Part shown: piece by piece, positions 9,686 to 18,062 of the stretch
How the letters are laid out: each line of letters opens with the position of its first letter
Numbering within the stretch: position 1 is the first letter of the stretch
NCBI RefSeq assembly: GCF_900110465.1
Contig: NZ_FODV01000013.1
Coordinates: 54,327-118,326 of the forward strand
DNA from: Halogranum amylolyticum
Lineage (GTDB): Archaea; Halobacteriota; Halobacteria; Halobacteriales; Haloferacaceae
DNA length: 64,000 bases
Direction: 5' to 3'
Notes under the pieces: generated by a model
Databases searched by the model: none
Told to the model about the DNA's origin: nothing
What the model saw: the letters and a program-made list of their open reading frames with translations, nothing else
Made by a program: the position numbers and the translations under genes

Positions 9686-10465
9686 TCAATCGTGGACAGC
9701 CGAATCGAAGACGGATTCGACGAGCTCTGTGTCCTCGAACAGATCGCGGTACTCGTCGGGTACACGCTCGTCGGTGATGAGGAGGTCGATATCGTCAATC
9801 GATCCAAATCGACGGAAACTCTGCTCGCCGAACTTCTGCACGACGGTGACCACGATGGTCCGCGTCGAGTGCTTCACAGCGAGCTCTTTGATTTTTGCCT
9901 CAGATTCATTCGGGGCCGACAACATGCCATTAGGCTCGATACCGTTGACACCGATAAACGCGAGGTCGAAGTTCGAATTTCGGATATAGTCTTCAGTCGT
10001 TGGACCGACCAGCGCTTTGGTCTCGTTTCGGAACTCTCCACCCGTTAGCTTCACAGTACCGTCCTCTCTCGACAGTTGAGGCAGCAACAGAGGTGAGCTC
10101 GTGACAACGATAGTCGAACCGTCGTCAGGAGTCTCCTTGGCGACCTGCATCGTGGTCGTCCCGGCGTCGAAGTAGACGACGTGGCCCTCGGGGATCTCTT
10201 CAACGGCCCGTTCAGCGATTGCCTGTTTGCGCTCCAAGTGCTGGACGAATCGCCGATTGAAGGGTCGTTCGACACCCACGTTTGTCACAGGAACAGCCCC
10301 GCCGTGCGTTCGCTCGACGAGGTTTCGCTCGGCGAGGTTCGTGAGGTCACGCCTGACGGTGGACGCTGACACCTCCAGATGGGTAGCCAACTCCTCAACT
10401 GAGAGGCCACCGTGCTTGGTGACTAACTCCGTGATTGACCGGCGGCGCTGTTCGGGGGTAGTCAT
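9686..10465 (-). CDS. DeoR/GlpR-family transcriptional regulator
   Basis: A 259-residue regulator with an N-terminal DeoR-type helix-turn-helix (LSVEELATHLEVSASTVRRDL, of which VSASTVRRDL is the recognition helix) and a C-terminal sugar-phosphate sensor domain resembling phosphosugar isomerases (YFDAGTTTMQVA, LTGGEFRNET, FIGVNGIE). DeoR-type proteins are usually relieved by a phosphorylated sugar. Its position inside the acid-sugar cluster suggests it represses this cluster and possibly the ABC transporter, with an acid-sugar phosphate as inducer. Confidence 0.92.
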   Translation of the reverse strand: MTTPEQRRRSITELVTKHGGLSVEELATHLEVSASTVRRDLTNLAERNLVERTHGGAVPVTNVGVERPFNRRFVQHLERKQAIAERAVEEIPEGHVVYFDAGTTTMQVAKETPDDGSTIVVTSSPLLLPQLSREDGTVKLTGGEFRNETKALVGPTTEDYIRNSNFDLAFIGVNGIEPNGMLSAPNESEAKIKELAVKHSTRTIVVTVVQKFGEQSFRRFGSIDDIDLLITDERVPDEYRDLFEDTELVESVFDSAVHD

Positions 10466-10540
10466 GGGACAGCACCCCAGGGCTGGTTTGTTTGCCGTGT
10501 CGTTGCGGCTGGCATGCGTGACCGTTACATGGGCTCGTAT

Positions 10541-11380
10541 TTAGGTTTCTCGCCCACCCGTGACGGCCGCTGGCTCCCGTTCGTCCCACACTTCTTCGAC
10601 AGAAGCGCCCTCGTGGACGATTTCCATGAGCGCAGAGACCGTTCGGGCAGGATCCTCCGACTTCCAGATGGTCCGACCAATCATCAGCCCACGAGCACCC
10701 GCATCCATCGCACCCTCGACGGATTCGAGCATTGCCCGGGTAGTGCCTGTTGCCGGCCCTCCGAGAATCATCACGGGCACCGGTGAATTTTCGACGAGCG
10801 GCTCGAACGACTCGACACTGCCAGTGTACGGAGCTTTGAGGATATCTGCCCCGAATTCCCAGCCCATGCGCATTGCATCGGCCACGTAGTCGGTGTCCGT
10901 CTCCAGTTGGTCCGGAATACGTTCCCCCCACATGACTGGCTCAACAACCAGCGGGATTCCGGTGTCACGTAACTGCTCGGCGAGTTGGCTGATATACTCG
11001 ATGTTCCGGCGGAATGTTTCGTTGTCGTCACGACCGAACACGAGAACCGTCTTGACACCGACGGGGTCGAGTTCCTGGAGGAACTCGGCGTCGAACGCCG
11101 GCGTCCAGAGGTCTTCACCGTGGTCTCGACCCGGGCTGGTCGAAAACGTCACGACGTCCGCAGTGAGGATGACGTCGACATCTGCCTCCTGCAGGCGTTC
11201 CTGATAGTGGCGAGCGAAGTGAGGCCCGACAAGTACTGCGTCCGGCTTCCCGCGCAGCACCTTGTCCATCGTTTCTCGGGGATTTTCGAATCCCTCGGGT
11301 GCTCCGAGACTAAGTCCGTGATCTAGCGCTACAACTACTGCATTCCCCGACGGAGTGTCGAGGAGTCTATTGGTCGTCAT
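10541..11380 (-). CDS. Class I aldolase, DhnA/LacD-type (FBP-aldolase-like)
   Basis: A 279-residue Schiff-base TIM-barrel aldolase. Recognisable parts are VVVALDHGLSLG at the N-terminus, KTVLVFGRD, and the lysine-containing strand GADILKAPYTG, followed by the phosphate-binding loop MILGGPATG and GLMIGRTIW. Relatives include archaeal class I fructose-bisphosphate aldolases, LsrF and ADH synthase. Likely role: cleavage or condensation of a phosphorylated sugar linked to the dihydroxyacetone phosphate made by the kinase-PdxA pair. Start at ATG 11380 is favoured because GGAG lies five bases upstream; a longer in-frame ATG exists at 11404. Confidence 0.88.
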   Translation of the reverse strand: MTTNRLLDTPSGNAVVVALDHGLSLGAPEGFENPRETMDKVLRGKPDAVLVGPHFARHYQERLQEADVDVILTADVVTFSTSPGRDHGEDLWTPAFDAEFLQELDPVGVKTVLVFGRDDNETFRRNIEYISQLAEQLRDTGIPLVVEPVMWGERIPDQLETDTDYVADAMRMGWEFGADILKAPYTGSVESFEPLVENSPVPVMILGGPATGTTRAMLESVEGAMDAGARGLMIGRTIWKSEDPARTVSALMEIVHEGASVEEVWDEREPAAVTGGRET

Positions 11381-11440
11381 TGGCTCCAGTTGTCCTGAGC
11401 GCATCCATGTATATAATTATTCTCCTGGTGGTGAGCACGG

Positions 11441-12223
11441 TCAGATCGTTCGCCAACCGCCATCGACCATGAGAATCTCGCCAGTTACGTACTCAGCGTC
11501 GTCACTTGCGAGATAAAGGGCCGCTCCGGCGACATCCTCTGGCGTGCCCGCACGTCCAGCGGGTACCGGTTTGATCAGTTCACCCTTCGCCGCTGCTTCG
11601 GGAGCATCCTCCGACCAGCCGTCGATGAACTCGGTCGCAATCTGTCCAGGACCGATTGCATTCACGCGGATATCGTGATCGGCCAGTTCAAGCGCTGCAC
11701 CACGGGTGATCATTTTCACCGCGGCCTTCGTCGAATCGTACTGTATCTGATTACGCTGTGCGACAAACGAACTAATCGAGGCCGTATTGACGATTGAGCC
11801 CTCGACTCCACGGTCGATCATATCCTGTGCCGCCGCCTGACACCCGAAGAATACTCCCTTCGCATTGACCTCATGAATTTTCTCGAACTCTTCCTCACTG
11901 ACATCGAGCAGACTCCCACCAATGAACAGCCCAGCATTGTTCACCATCACGTCAACACCACCGTACTCTCGGGCACGTTCGATAACCGCACGAATATCTG
12001 CGGCGTTTGAAACGTCCGTCTGAACGAACTCAGCCGTCCCACCCTTCTCACGGATAACCTCGTGAGTGGGAGTCTCTGCAGCCTTGGGCTCGGACTCGAT
12101 ATCCGCGTTCAGGACTGTCGCCCCTGCGTCCGCAAACCGAATGGCAATCTCTCGTCCGATTCCAGAAGTCGCACCTGTGACCACGACGGTGTCCCCGTCG
12201 AAGTCTGAACTGTAGTCTGGCAT
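11441..12223 (-). CDS. SDR family oxidoreductase
   Basis: A 260-residue short-chain dehydrogenase with TGATSGIG near residue 14, NNAGLFIGG, catalytic Ser-Tyr-Lys in TASISSF and YDSTKAA, and the C-terminal VTGEILMVDGG. After the second strand there is an insertion (AETPTHEVIREKGG) also seen in the SDR at 55750-56523, suggesting the same haloarchaeal subfamily. Start taken at ATG 12223 rather than the GTG two codons upstream. Last leftward gene of the acid-sugar block; substrate unknown. Confidence 0.9.
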   Translation of the reverse strand: MPDYSSDFDGDTVVVTGATSGIGREIAIRFADAGATVLNADIESEPKAAETPTHEVIREKGGTAEFVQTDVSNAADIRAVIERAREYGGVDVMVNNAGLFIGGSLLDVSEEEFEKIHEVNAKGVFFGCQAAAQDMIDRGVEGSIVNTASISSFVAQRNQIQYDSTKAAVKMITRGAALELADHDIRVNAIGPGQIATEFIDGWSEDAPEAAAKGELIKPVPAGRAGTPEDVAGAALYLASDDAEYVTGEILMVDGGWRTI

Positions 12224-12676
12224 CGTCACACAATCGGTTGGTATGTGGGTTAAACATTTGGGCGCACCATGGACCGGGTATCTCGCTGCGTCTCGGTGTC
12301 TCCTACAACCGGTTATTTCTCGCCGAATATCTTTAATTAAACTACTGAATAACCAATAGAAGAGCCCGAGGAAATGCTACCAGCAATGAACATTCATTAT
12401 AGACTCTGGTAATACCGGTCTCAAACGCTAATAATTCATCGGAGGTTTGAATTTTTTTGGGTTTTCAATACTTAATATAATATCAAACACGCAGTATTGA
12501 GAGCAAAATCTGTCATAATCATTCTATCGAGACTCCCCTGCCAACAAATCAGACTTAGCAGCGTAATCCCAAAGCGGTTCACGAGACTCCTGTCGAGGCC
12601 CGAGAAGTATGTCGAATCACACATCGGGTGGTGGGATGATCGATGACAATAAGAAAAGACGCAGTGGGGGACTATA

Positions 12677-12747
12677 ATTACAATACTAAACTTGTAATGC
12701 TCGTTAGATCGAACTCGGAGATAGGATTACAATACTAGAGCTGTGAT
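12677..12747. repeat. Two copies of an ATTACAA-N8-TTGTAAT palindrome
   Basis: The first copy (12677-12698) is a perfect 7-bp inverted repeat, ATTACAA then TACTAAAC then TTGTAAT. The second (12726-12747), 49 bp further, reads ATTACAA-TACTAGAG-CTGTGAT, with two mismatches in the right arm. The shape suggests paired dimer-binding sites of a regulator or an end sequence of the neighbouring insertion sequence. No promoter or start codon is directly attached to them now. Confidence 0.5.
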
Positions 12748-12749
12748 GA

Positions 12750-13330
12750 TTCAGTTATCTCTCTGACCTGACGTTCGTCCATCAAGCGTTTGATGCGGTC
12801 GTTGAGTGGGATAGTAATTCACAAATAGCGCAATTCTCCGACGAGTGCTTAGTTGACAGATAGGCTATGAGTTGTGGAAATAGTCGACTCTCGTTTGAAC
12901 GTGTGAAACCATTTTTCGATCTGGTTTCGGTCATGCAGTCAATTCGACCGTTCGCTTTCTAATCGAGAGATAGCGGCCCAATATCTGAAGGAATCGGCCA
13001 GAAATATGGTCTCTAAACAGTCGTGTTTCTCGCAGAGTCTATGAAGAAACGCAGCCGCCGAATCAGTCTCAAGACACTAGAACAACGCAACGTCAAAAAG
13101 CACTTTTGTGCCAGATATTATTGTACAATATGGTCAAGACCGCTCGCTGTAAATTGTGACAGCGGTCTCGTCAACCGCGACTCGCCTCGGCTACACCATT
13201 ACCAGAACACAGAGCGTTCTGGTTGGCTCACGAGAGCTCTGCTCTCGAGAACGTCGGCGGGTCTGAAGCACTGTCAACTAGCCGATGTCCTCACTGGAAA
13301 GTCGATTGAAGCAAGCGTTCTAGGCCGAAG
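12750..13330 (-). pseudogene. Decayed IS6-family transposase
   Basis: Reading the minus strand gives a run of haloarchaeal IS6-type transposase sequence broken by stops and a frameshift: VAVDETAVTIYSE (from 13181), then FLHRLCEKHD, ADSFRYWAAISRL, HDRNQIEKWFHTFKR, then in another frame YPTQRPHQTLDGRTSG near 12770. The three acidic residues of the DDE triad (VDE, ADS, EKW) can still be seen, but at least four in-frame stops and one frame change make it non-functional. The N-terminal helix-turn-helix part is unrecognisable or lost. Confidence 0.75.
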
Positions 13331-13611
13331 AGACGTAGAATTGCTTCTATCTTTTGAGTGACAAACTGGCAACATGGAGACGGACAGCAAACACCCGTCA
13401 GAGCGTTGCTGTCAGCTGCCAATATTCAAGGGTAGCAGTGTCTAAACTCTCTTTGAGCACGTCTCTGAGTAGCACGACCAACTAGCTCTTCACCTGTTCG
13501 TTCCTTGTCTAGACAGTGCCGTCGGAGTAGTATCTCCGGTCGTTTGTAGAAGCCAGATAAGGCAAAGATATTCTTCGTCCCACTCGCTGATCACGAATTT
13601 GTTTGTGGGGA

Positions 13612-13646
13612 AACCTCTATATTAGAGACTCAGAAATTAAGATATA
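13612..13646 (+). promoter_or_regulatory. TATA-type promoter of the DHDPS-family gene
   Basis: CTATATTAG at 13617-13625 is centred about 26 bp before the ATG at 13647, the spacing expected for a leaderless archaeal mRNA. No Shine-Dalgarno sequence precedes the ATG. Confidence 0.5.
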
Positions 13647-14534
13647 ATGACTCCCGATCTCAAACCCGAAGGTGTACTTTGCCCACTTATTACTCCGTTC
13701 TCCGATAAATCGGTAGATCATACTACCCTCACATCGCTAATTGATCACGTTCGTGGTGGTGGAATCGATGGGCTAGTTCCGTGCGGAACAACAGGCGAGT
13801 TTGCGAGCCTCAGCCACTCAGAGCACGAGAATGTGATTCGTACAACTGTCGATAATGCAAACGGTCTCCCCGTTATTGCCGGAGCAGCAGGGACTAGCGA
13901 ATTTGAGGTCAATAAAAAGATAGAAACCGCCTCAAGTGCCGGTGCTGATGGAGTCCTCATTACGCTCCCATATTTCCATGGAGCGAATGAATCAGAAGGT
14001 CAAAGTGATTTCTTTGAAGCAATAGCTGACACTGCGTCGATACCCATTTACCTCTACAATATCCCTGCGTGTACTGGTCAGCAAATAGACTTAGACGTAC
14101 TTGAACAAGTTGCAGCACATGAACAAATTGTCGGGCTTAAAGATTCTAGTGGTGACTTTAATTACTTCACCGAGGCACTCCGACGTACACCAGAAGACTT
14201 CCAGCTGTTCGAAGGCTACGATAGTCAACTGTTTGCTGCGTTGACTTCAGGGGCAACGGGTGGCATCAATGCTCTTTCCAATGTTATTCCGGACTCGTTT
14301 TCAGCTCTTCAGGAGTCTATAGAGGCGGGAAACATTGCTTCTGCTCGTAGAATCCAATCAACGCAGATTTCACCCCTATTCCAGGAATGCCTAGAGCACG
14401 GGTTTGCGCCCGTCTGCAAGGCAGGTTTAGATGCACAAGGCGTCATTGATTCTTCATCAACCCGGCCTCCACTTGTCTCGTTATCAGGGGACGCACAGGA
14501 GAGAATTGGGTCGCTTGTGGACCGAAGTCCATAA
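13647..14534 (+). CDS. DHDPS/NAL-family aldolase (KDG-aldolase-like)
   Basis: A 295-residue TIM-barrel of the dihydrodipicolinate synthase family. It shows GTTGEFASL near residue 49, the tyrosine segment IYLYNIPACTG, and the Schiff-base lysine in IVGLKDSSGD. The proline-containing NIP and GLKDSSGD signatures are as common in 2-keto-3-deoxy-sugar-acid aldolases as in lysine biosynthesis, and the acid-sugar cluster to the left makes pyruvate-releasing cleavage of a keto-deoxy acid more likely. Base composition is noticeably more AT-rich than its neighbours and the stop abuts a gene fragment, so it probably arrived by transfer. Confidence 0.88.
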   Translation: MTPDLKPEGVLCPLITPFSDKSVDHTTLTSLIDHVRGGGIDGLVPCGTTGEFASLSHSEHENVIRTTVDNANGLPVIAGAAGTSEFEVNKKIETASSAGADGVLITLPYFHGANESEGQSDFFEAIADTASIPIYLYNIPACTGQQIDLDVLEQVAAHEQIVGLKDSSGDFNYFTEALRRTPEDFQLFEGYDSQLFAALTSGATGGINALSNVIPDSFSALQESIEAGNIASARRIQSTQISPLFQECLEHGFAPVCKAGLDAQGVIDSSSTRPPLVSLSGDAQERIGSLVDRSP

Positions 14535-14535
14535 T

Positions 14536-14721
14536 GTGAATAACGTGACCGCAGAGCAGAACGACGACGGCAGCGTCACGATCCACTTCGGCGGTGACCC
14601 CGACCAGCCGAACTTCATCTACACGCCGGAGGGATGGAACTACACGGTCTGGCTCTACCAACCGCGCGAGCCAATCATCGACGGGAGTTATCAGTTCCCC
14701 GAAGCCCAGCCGGTCGAGTGA
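14536..14721 (+). pseudogene. C-terminal fragment of a DUF1214/DUF1254 family protein
   Basis: The reading frame from 14536 to the stop at 14721 encodes a tail beginning VTAEQNDDGSVTIHFGG and ending in LYQPREPIIDGSYQFPEAQP, which fits the end of DUF1254/DUF1214 proteins. No start or N-terminal portion precedes it: the DHDPS-family stop codon is only two bases away. The upstream two-thirds of this gene was evidently replaced by the AT-rich segment, so this is a truncated remnant that marks a recombination junction. Confidence 0.65.
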
Positions 14722-14779
14722 TCCGTGCGCACAGATTGTCTTGGCGCTTCTGGCGACTGAATCGTCGATCAAATCGGGA

Positions 14780-15499
14780 TCACCTCCGAGTTGCGTCGTG
14801 ACTCCGTAGTTCTTTGAGGTCTTGGCGGAAGACGAGCACAGGAAGCACGACGAATGCGATAGAGACGACAAGAAACGGAACGAGATCATCTCGGAGGTCT
14901 TGGACGATGGCGAGGTCGAACCCTTCCGCGATGAGGTGGGCGACGACTCCACCCACAAGAATGACCACGACCAGTCCCCAGACGACCGTAATTACAAGCC
15001 CGATCGTGGCGACACGTCGAAGCATCTGATTGGCCTCGAGGAAGACCAAGACTCCGGCGAGAACCAGCGCGACACCGAGTCCCCAGATGCTTCCTAATAC
15101 GACGACGGTCACGAACGACAGCGTCAGTGCGCCCGCAGCGGCACTAAATGCTGTGACCAGGAGCGCGGCGAAAAGGACGAACGCACCGAGGACGGCGTGA
15201 GCGAGAAGCCGGAAGCTACGAGTTCTGAGAACGGGGCCTGTCGTCGTCAGGGCGATGCCGGTGAGGAGTGCCGTCACGAGCGTCGAGATGACGACGAGCC
15301 ACACTGGGCTCCCCGAGAGCCACGTCCCGGCGAAGACGCCGACGGTAATCACGGTGAAGATGGTAACCGCCCACGGGAGCGGAATGTGGACGCGTCTTCG
15401 GAGAGCGTCGAGCGTCATCGACCAACGACTCTCCTCGGATGCGACCGTCGCCGTTCGTATCTGTGTCGTGCTTGTCTGTTCATCGCTCGTCCACCTCAT
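14780..15499 (-). CDS. Polytopic membrane protein, unknown function (paralogue of 15480-16127)
   Basis: A 239-residue protein with a polar N-terminal 35 residues and about six hydrophobic helices, ending VLPVLVFRQDLKELR. I do not recognise a family. It resembles the next gene upstream in arrangement and in the C-terminal signature (VFRQDLKE versus VFRWDLRE), so the two are probably tandem duplicates. It overlaps that gene by 20 bases. Starts at an ATG; a shorter start at 15418 (MTLDAL) would remove the polar tail and the overlap. Confidence 0.7.
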   Translation of the reverse strand: MRWTSDEQTSTTQIRTATVASEESRWSMTLDALRRRVHIPLPWAVTIFTVITVGVFAGTWLSGSPVWLVVISTLVTALLTGIALTTTGPVLRTRSFRLLAHAVLGAFVLFAALLVTAFSAAAGALTLSFVTVVVLGSIWGLGVALVLAGVLVFLEANQMLRRVATIGLVITVVWGLVVVILVGGVVAHLIAEGFDLAIVQDLRDDLVPFLVVSIAFVVLPVLVFRQDLKELRSHDATRR

Positions 15500-16127
15500 T
15501 CTGACCCGCCGGGCGTGTCTCGCGGAGATCCCAGCGAAAGACGATGCTCGGAAGCGTCACCAAGACGACGAGGAAGACCCAGCCGGAAACCTCGCCTGCC
15601 GTGACGTCAGACCCGATGTTTAACCCTCCCGAGACGACGGCGAAAGCGACGTATCCGATTGCCGCAACCCCCAAGGCGAGCGTGACTCCGAGTCCAACTG
15701 TCGCAACACGGCGTTCCAGACGGGTAGCACCACGATACACGAAGACGCCGTTGAGAAGTAGCGCGACCGAGACGACCCAGAGACCGGCCAGGAAGACGTA
15801 CGCCGGTGTGGTCATGAACCGGTCTGCGAACTGGAGCACTGTCAACAAGAAGGCGGGAATCAGGATAAACAGCCCTAGAAAGACGTGAACGGCGATTTTG
15901 ACGATGCGGCGGCCTGCCACTGTGTCGAGAACGACGACGGCGAAGACGGCGAGGAACGCAACGACGAGCGCGTAACTTCCTGCTTGCCAGAGGGGACGTC
16001 CATTCTCGACTAATACGACGAATACCATCGCGGCGACTGCGGCGAAGACGAGACCGAGCCACGACAGCGGAAGCTGAATCCGCTGTATCCACCTGTCGGA
16101 TGATTGTCCCCGGTTAGTGTTGGACAT
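15480..16127 (-). CDS. Polytopic membrane protein, unknown function (paralogue of 14780-15499)
   Basis: A 215-residue protein with six predicted membrane helices separated by short charged loops (RLERRVATVG between helices, matching MLRRVATIG in its paralogue). It ends in TLPSIVFRWDLRETR. No enzymatic motif is visible. It sits 10 bp downstream of another small membrane protein gene and 20 bp into the following one, so the three form one operon. Function unknown. Confidence 0.72.
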   Translation of the reverse strand: MSNTNRGQSSDRWIQRIQLPLSWLGLVFAAVAAMVFVVLVENGRPLWQAGSYALVVAFLAVFAVVVLDTVAGRRIVKIAVHVFLGLFILIPAFLLTVLQFADRFMTTPAYVFLAGLWVVSVALLLNGVFVYRGATRLERRVATVGLGVTLALGVAAIGYVAFAVVSGGLNIGSDVTAGEVSGWVFLVVLVTLPSIVFRWDLRETRPAGQNEVDER

Positions 16128-16137
16128 GCTTTCACCG

Positions 16138-16416
16138 CTATATTGGGTGACTGCCCCTCGAACGGTCGCGGAGTCGCTCGTAGGCGAGTAGAAGCAGCAG
16201 GACTACGACCGTCCAAACGGCCACGTCGACAACGAGTCCGAGCCAGTTTACCCGCCAGGGGAAGTATTCGGGAGCGAGCACTCGCCGAATCAGCCACGCT
16301 ATCGGGACCCCGTAGTGGGTGCCACCCATGAGTGTCCGAAGCGGAACGAGGCCTGTAACAAGGGTAATAACGATACCACCCCCGAGTGAGAGTCCGAGAA
16401 GTTTGGTGCGGTCCAT
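16138..16416 (-). CDS. Small membrane protein, unknown function
   Basis: A 92-residue protein starting MDRTKLLGLS with two clear hydrophobic helices (LGGGIVITLVTGLVPL and VVDVAVWTVVVLLLLLAYE) and a basic tail. Frame and position suggest it is the first gene of a three-gene membrane-protein operon. I chose ATG 16416; longer open frame upstream runs into the hairpin debris at 16431-16510 and is unlikely to be coding. Function unknown. Confidence 0.6.
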   Translation of the reverse strand: MDRTKLLGLSLGGGIVITLVTGLVPLRTLMGGTHYGVPIAWLIRRVLAPEYFPWRVNWLGLVVDVAVWTVVVLLLLLAYERLRDRSRGSHPI

Positions 16417-16430
16417 ACGAATCACCGTAC

Positions 16431-16790
16431 GTGACCTCCTCCCCGCCGTAAACGGCGGGGCTTCCCACGAGCAAAGGCCCGCTGAGTTGGGAGATTTACG
16501 GTTATACACCCGACAAGTGCTGGCAGGGCCACGCTACCGTTACTCCTATCCTCTCCACGAGGACTCAGAGTTATCTGATTATTTTGTGTCGGTTTGGTCG
16601 TCCGAAGGCTTACTTTTTGATGAGGCAAACACCACGTCAACTGCCAGTTTTCGGACAGTCAATCACGATGGGGAACCATCGTAACGACAATCACTGATAC
16701 GCAGTGTGAGCACTTGTACGTTCGGGTCACAGTGTTTACAACCAAAGACGGCGCTGTATCCCCGCCCTGAAGAACGGGGTTTTAGCGCCT
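16431..16790 (-). mobile_element. IS200/IS605-type element end debris with two GC-rich hairpins
   Basis: Non-coding stretch with two strong stem-loops: GCCCCGCCGTTTACGGCGGGG (minus strand, about 16439-16459) and CCCCG-CCCTGAAGAA-CGGGG at about 16758-16777. The first, with the adjoining GGAGGAGGTCAC and CTCCCAACTCAGCGGG, resembles the right ends of haloarchaeal tnpB-carrying elements, where the hairpin is also part of the guide RNA. No TnpA or TnpB reading frame remains between them. Assignment rests on remembered similarity and needs a search. Confidence 0.45.
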
Positions 16791-16968
16791 GCCAATTAGA
16801 TGGAACCCGACCGCATGGAAGTACATTCTTGTGGGAATGTTCTTCTCCTATCTTGCATTCCCACTCTACTACTACCGGCGTCACAAGCGGCTCAATATCT
16901 GGTAGTCGGGGGGAGGTTATCTGAATTCGACCAAAGACACTCTTCGTGAGCCGGGGGGCAATTTCGTT

Positions 16969-17394
16969 GTGACAGAAGTTGGATTGGCGAGCTGTACGAA
17001 GAGCAAGCGAGATGCACCCGCGAAACCCCGAGACCTCTACGACACCCCAACGTTGTTCACAAAGGTGCGGTCATATGTAGACGCTACCCACGACGAGTGG
17101 TACGTTCTTTCTGCAAAGCACCACCTGCTCGATCCGGCGGGGGCTGAAATCGACCCATATGACGAGACCTTGACTACGGCCGGTGTGGAGGCTCGACGTG
17201 AGTGGGCTACGGTCGTGTGCGAACAACTGCGCAAAGGGACTCACTGGTGCAGAGACGACACTCGTCATTCACGCTGGAAAAAGTACTACGAGGAGTTACT
17301 CCCACATCTGGAAAAGGAGGAATGCGATATCGAGATTCCGACCGAAGGCTTACAGATCGGCGAGACACTCTCGTGGTATACGAGCCGCACATGA
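16969..17394 (+). CDS. DUF6884-like protein
   Basis: A 141-residue protein with the pattern of small DUF6884-like proteins: SCTKSKRDAPAKPRDLYDTP at the N-terminus, WYVLSAKHHLLDP in the middle and PYDETL after it. The conserved Cys, Lys, Tyr, His and Asp positions hint at an enzyme, possibly nucleic-acid related, but no function is established to my knowledge. GTG start. Its stop overlaps the start of the GIY-YIG-like pseudogene (ATGA), so the two were one operon. Confidence 0.72.
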   Translation: MTEVGLASCTKSKRDAPAKPRDLYDTPTLFTKVRSYVDATHDEWYVLSAKHHLLDPAGAEIDPYDETLTTAGVEARREWATVVCEQLRKGTHWCRDDTRHSRWKKYYEELLPHLEKEECDIEIPTEGLQIGETLSWYTSRT

Positions 17395-17963
17395 CTGCTG
17401 AGTATTTCGCTGCTGACTGGCTCGATGCGGAGTGGTCCGACTGGGTCAGCTTTGATCCAGCAGACGGGTGTCTCAGCGACCTGTCTACCTCTGCTAGGGG
17501 ATATCCCATCCGACACTCAGAGCGCAAAGGGTTGGAATACATTGGCGAGACTGGCCGGAGTACCCGAGGACGAGCCCGCGTTCTAGCTCGTGGAACGTAT
17601 GCCGACGAGATGCCGTATCGCGACCCACACACTACCGCTCCGTGTCTCTGAGCAGTCCGACAAGAAGACGGTTCCGCGTTCGAGCTGTCCGTGACGACGC
17701 ACAAGTGGCTTGAGGACAAACAGTCGCGGAAGTCTTTCGAGATGGCATTGATTGCGGCGTACCGTCGAGCGATGGGAAAGAGTACGACTGCAAACTTCGG
17801 TCGTATCATCCCTCTCGGAGAACTATTCCAGTTCGCTACGCTGTCCGTCTCGATTCTGGGGCGACTCGTGGCGATCCTCGTCGAGTACACGCTCGTGACA
17901 GAACTCGTGAAATGGTCGTTTTGTCGTTGGGTCCGCGGACTGGCGGCGAGGTGGTCACGATGA
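17391..17963 (+). pseudogene. GIY-YIG-like nuclease gene with an in-frame nonsense codon
   Basis: Reading begins at ATG 17391, overlapping the previous stop. The frame encodes GLEYIGETGRSTRGRARVLA, a GIY-YIG-like core, then YADEMPYRDPHTTAPCL and a TGA at 17649-17651. The same frame resumes without a shift as AVRQEDGSAFELSVTTHKWL and continues to a stop at 17961-17963. The expected residue at the stop is probably Trp (TGG to TGA). The last 40 codons are oddly hydrophobic and may be out of the ancestral frame. One point mutation seems to have silenced the gene, unless readthrough occurs. Confidence 0.65.
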
Positions 17964-18062
17964 CTCCCAGATCGTAGCTAGGTGTCCCTCGGCGTGTCAA
18001 GCCACTAGCGACTGGAGGAGACTCTGCTGTTAAGGTCCTCCTCGACGAAGTCAAGAAGTACG

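Larger units (their letters stand above)
12224..13646. other. 1.4-kb AT-rich intergenic region with mobile-element debris
   Basis: No intact gene. The stretch is clearly richer in A and T than both sides. It contains a pair of palindromic repeats at 12677-12747, a dead IS6-type transposase on the minus strand (12750-13330), and a TATA-like box just before the DHDPS-family gene. The part from 12230 to 12670 and from 13340 to 13600 shows no recognisable coding or RNA feature to me. Confidence 0.6.

Noticed and set aside
13023..13361. Rightward 112-codon frame
   Set aside because: It is antisense to the decayed IS6 transposase and shows no family resemblance.
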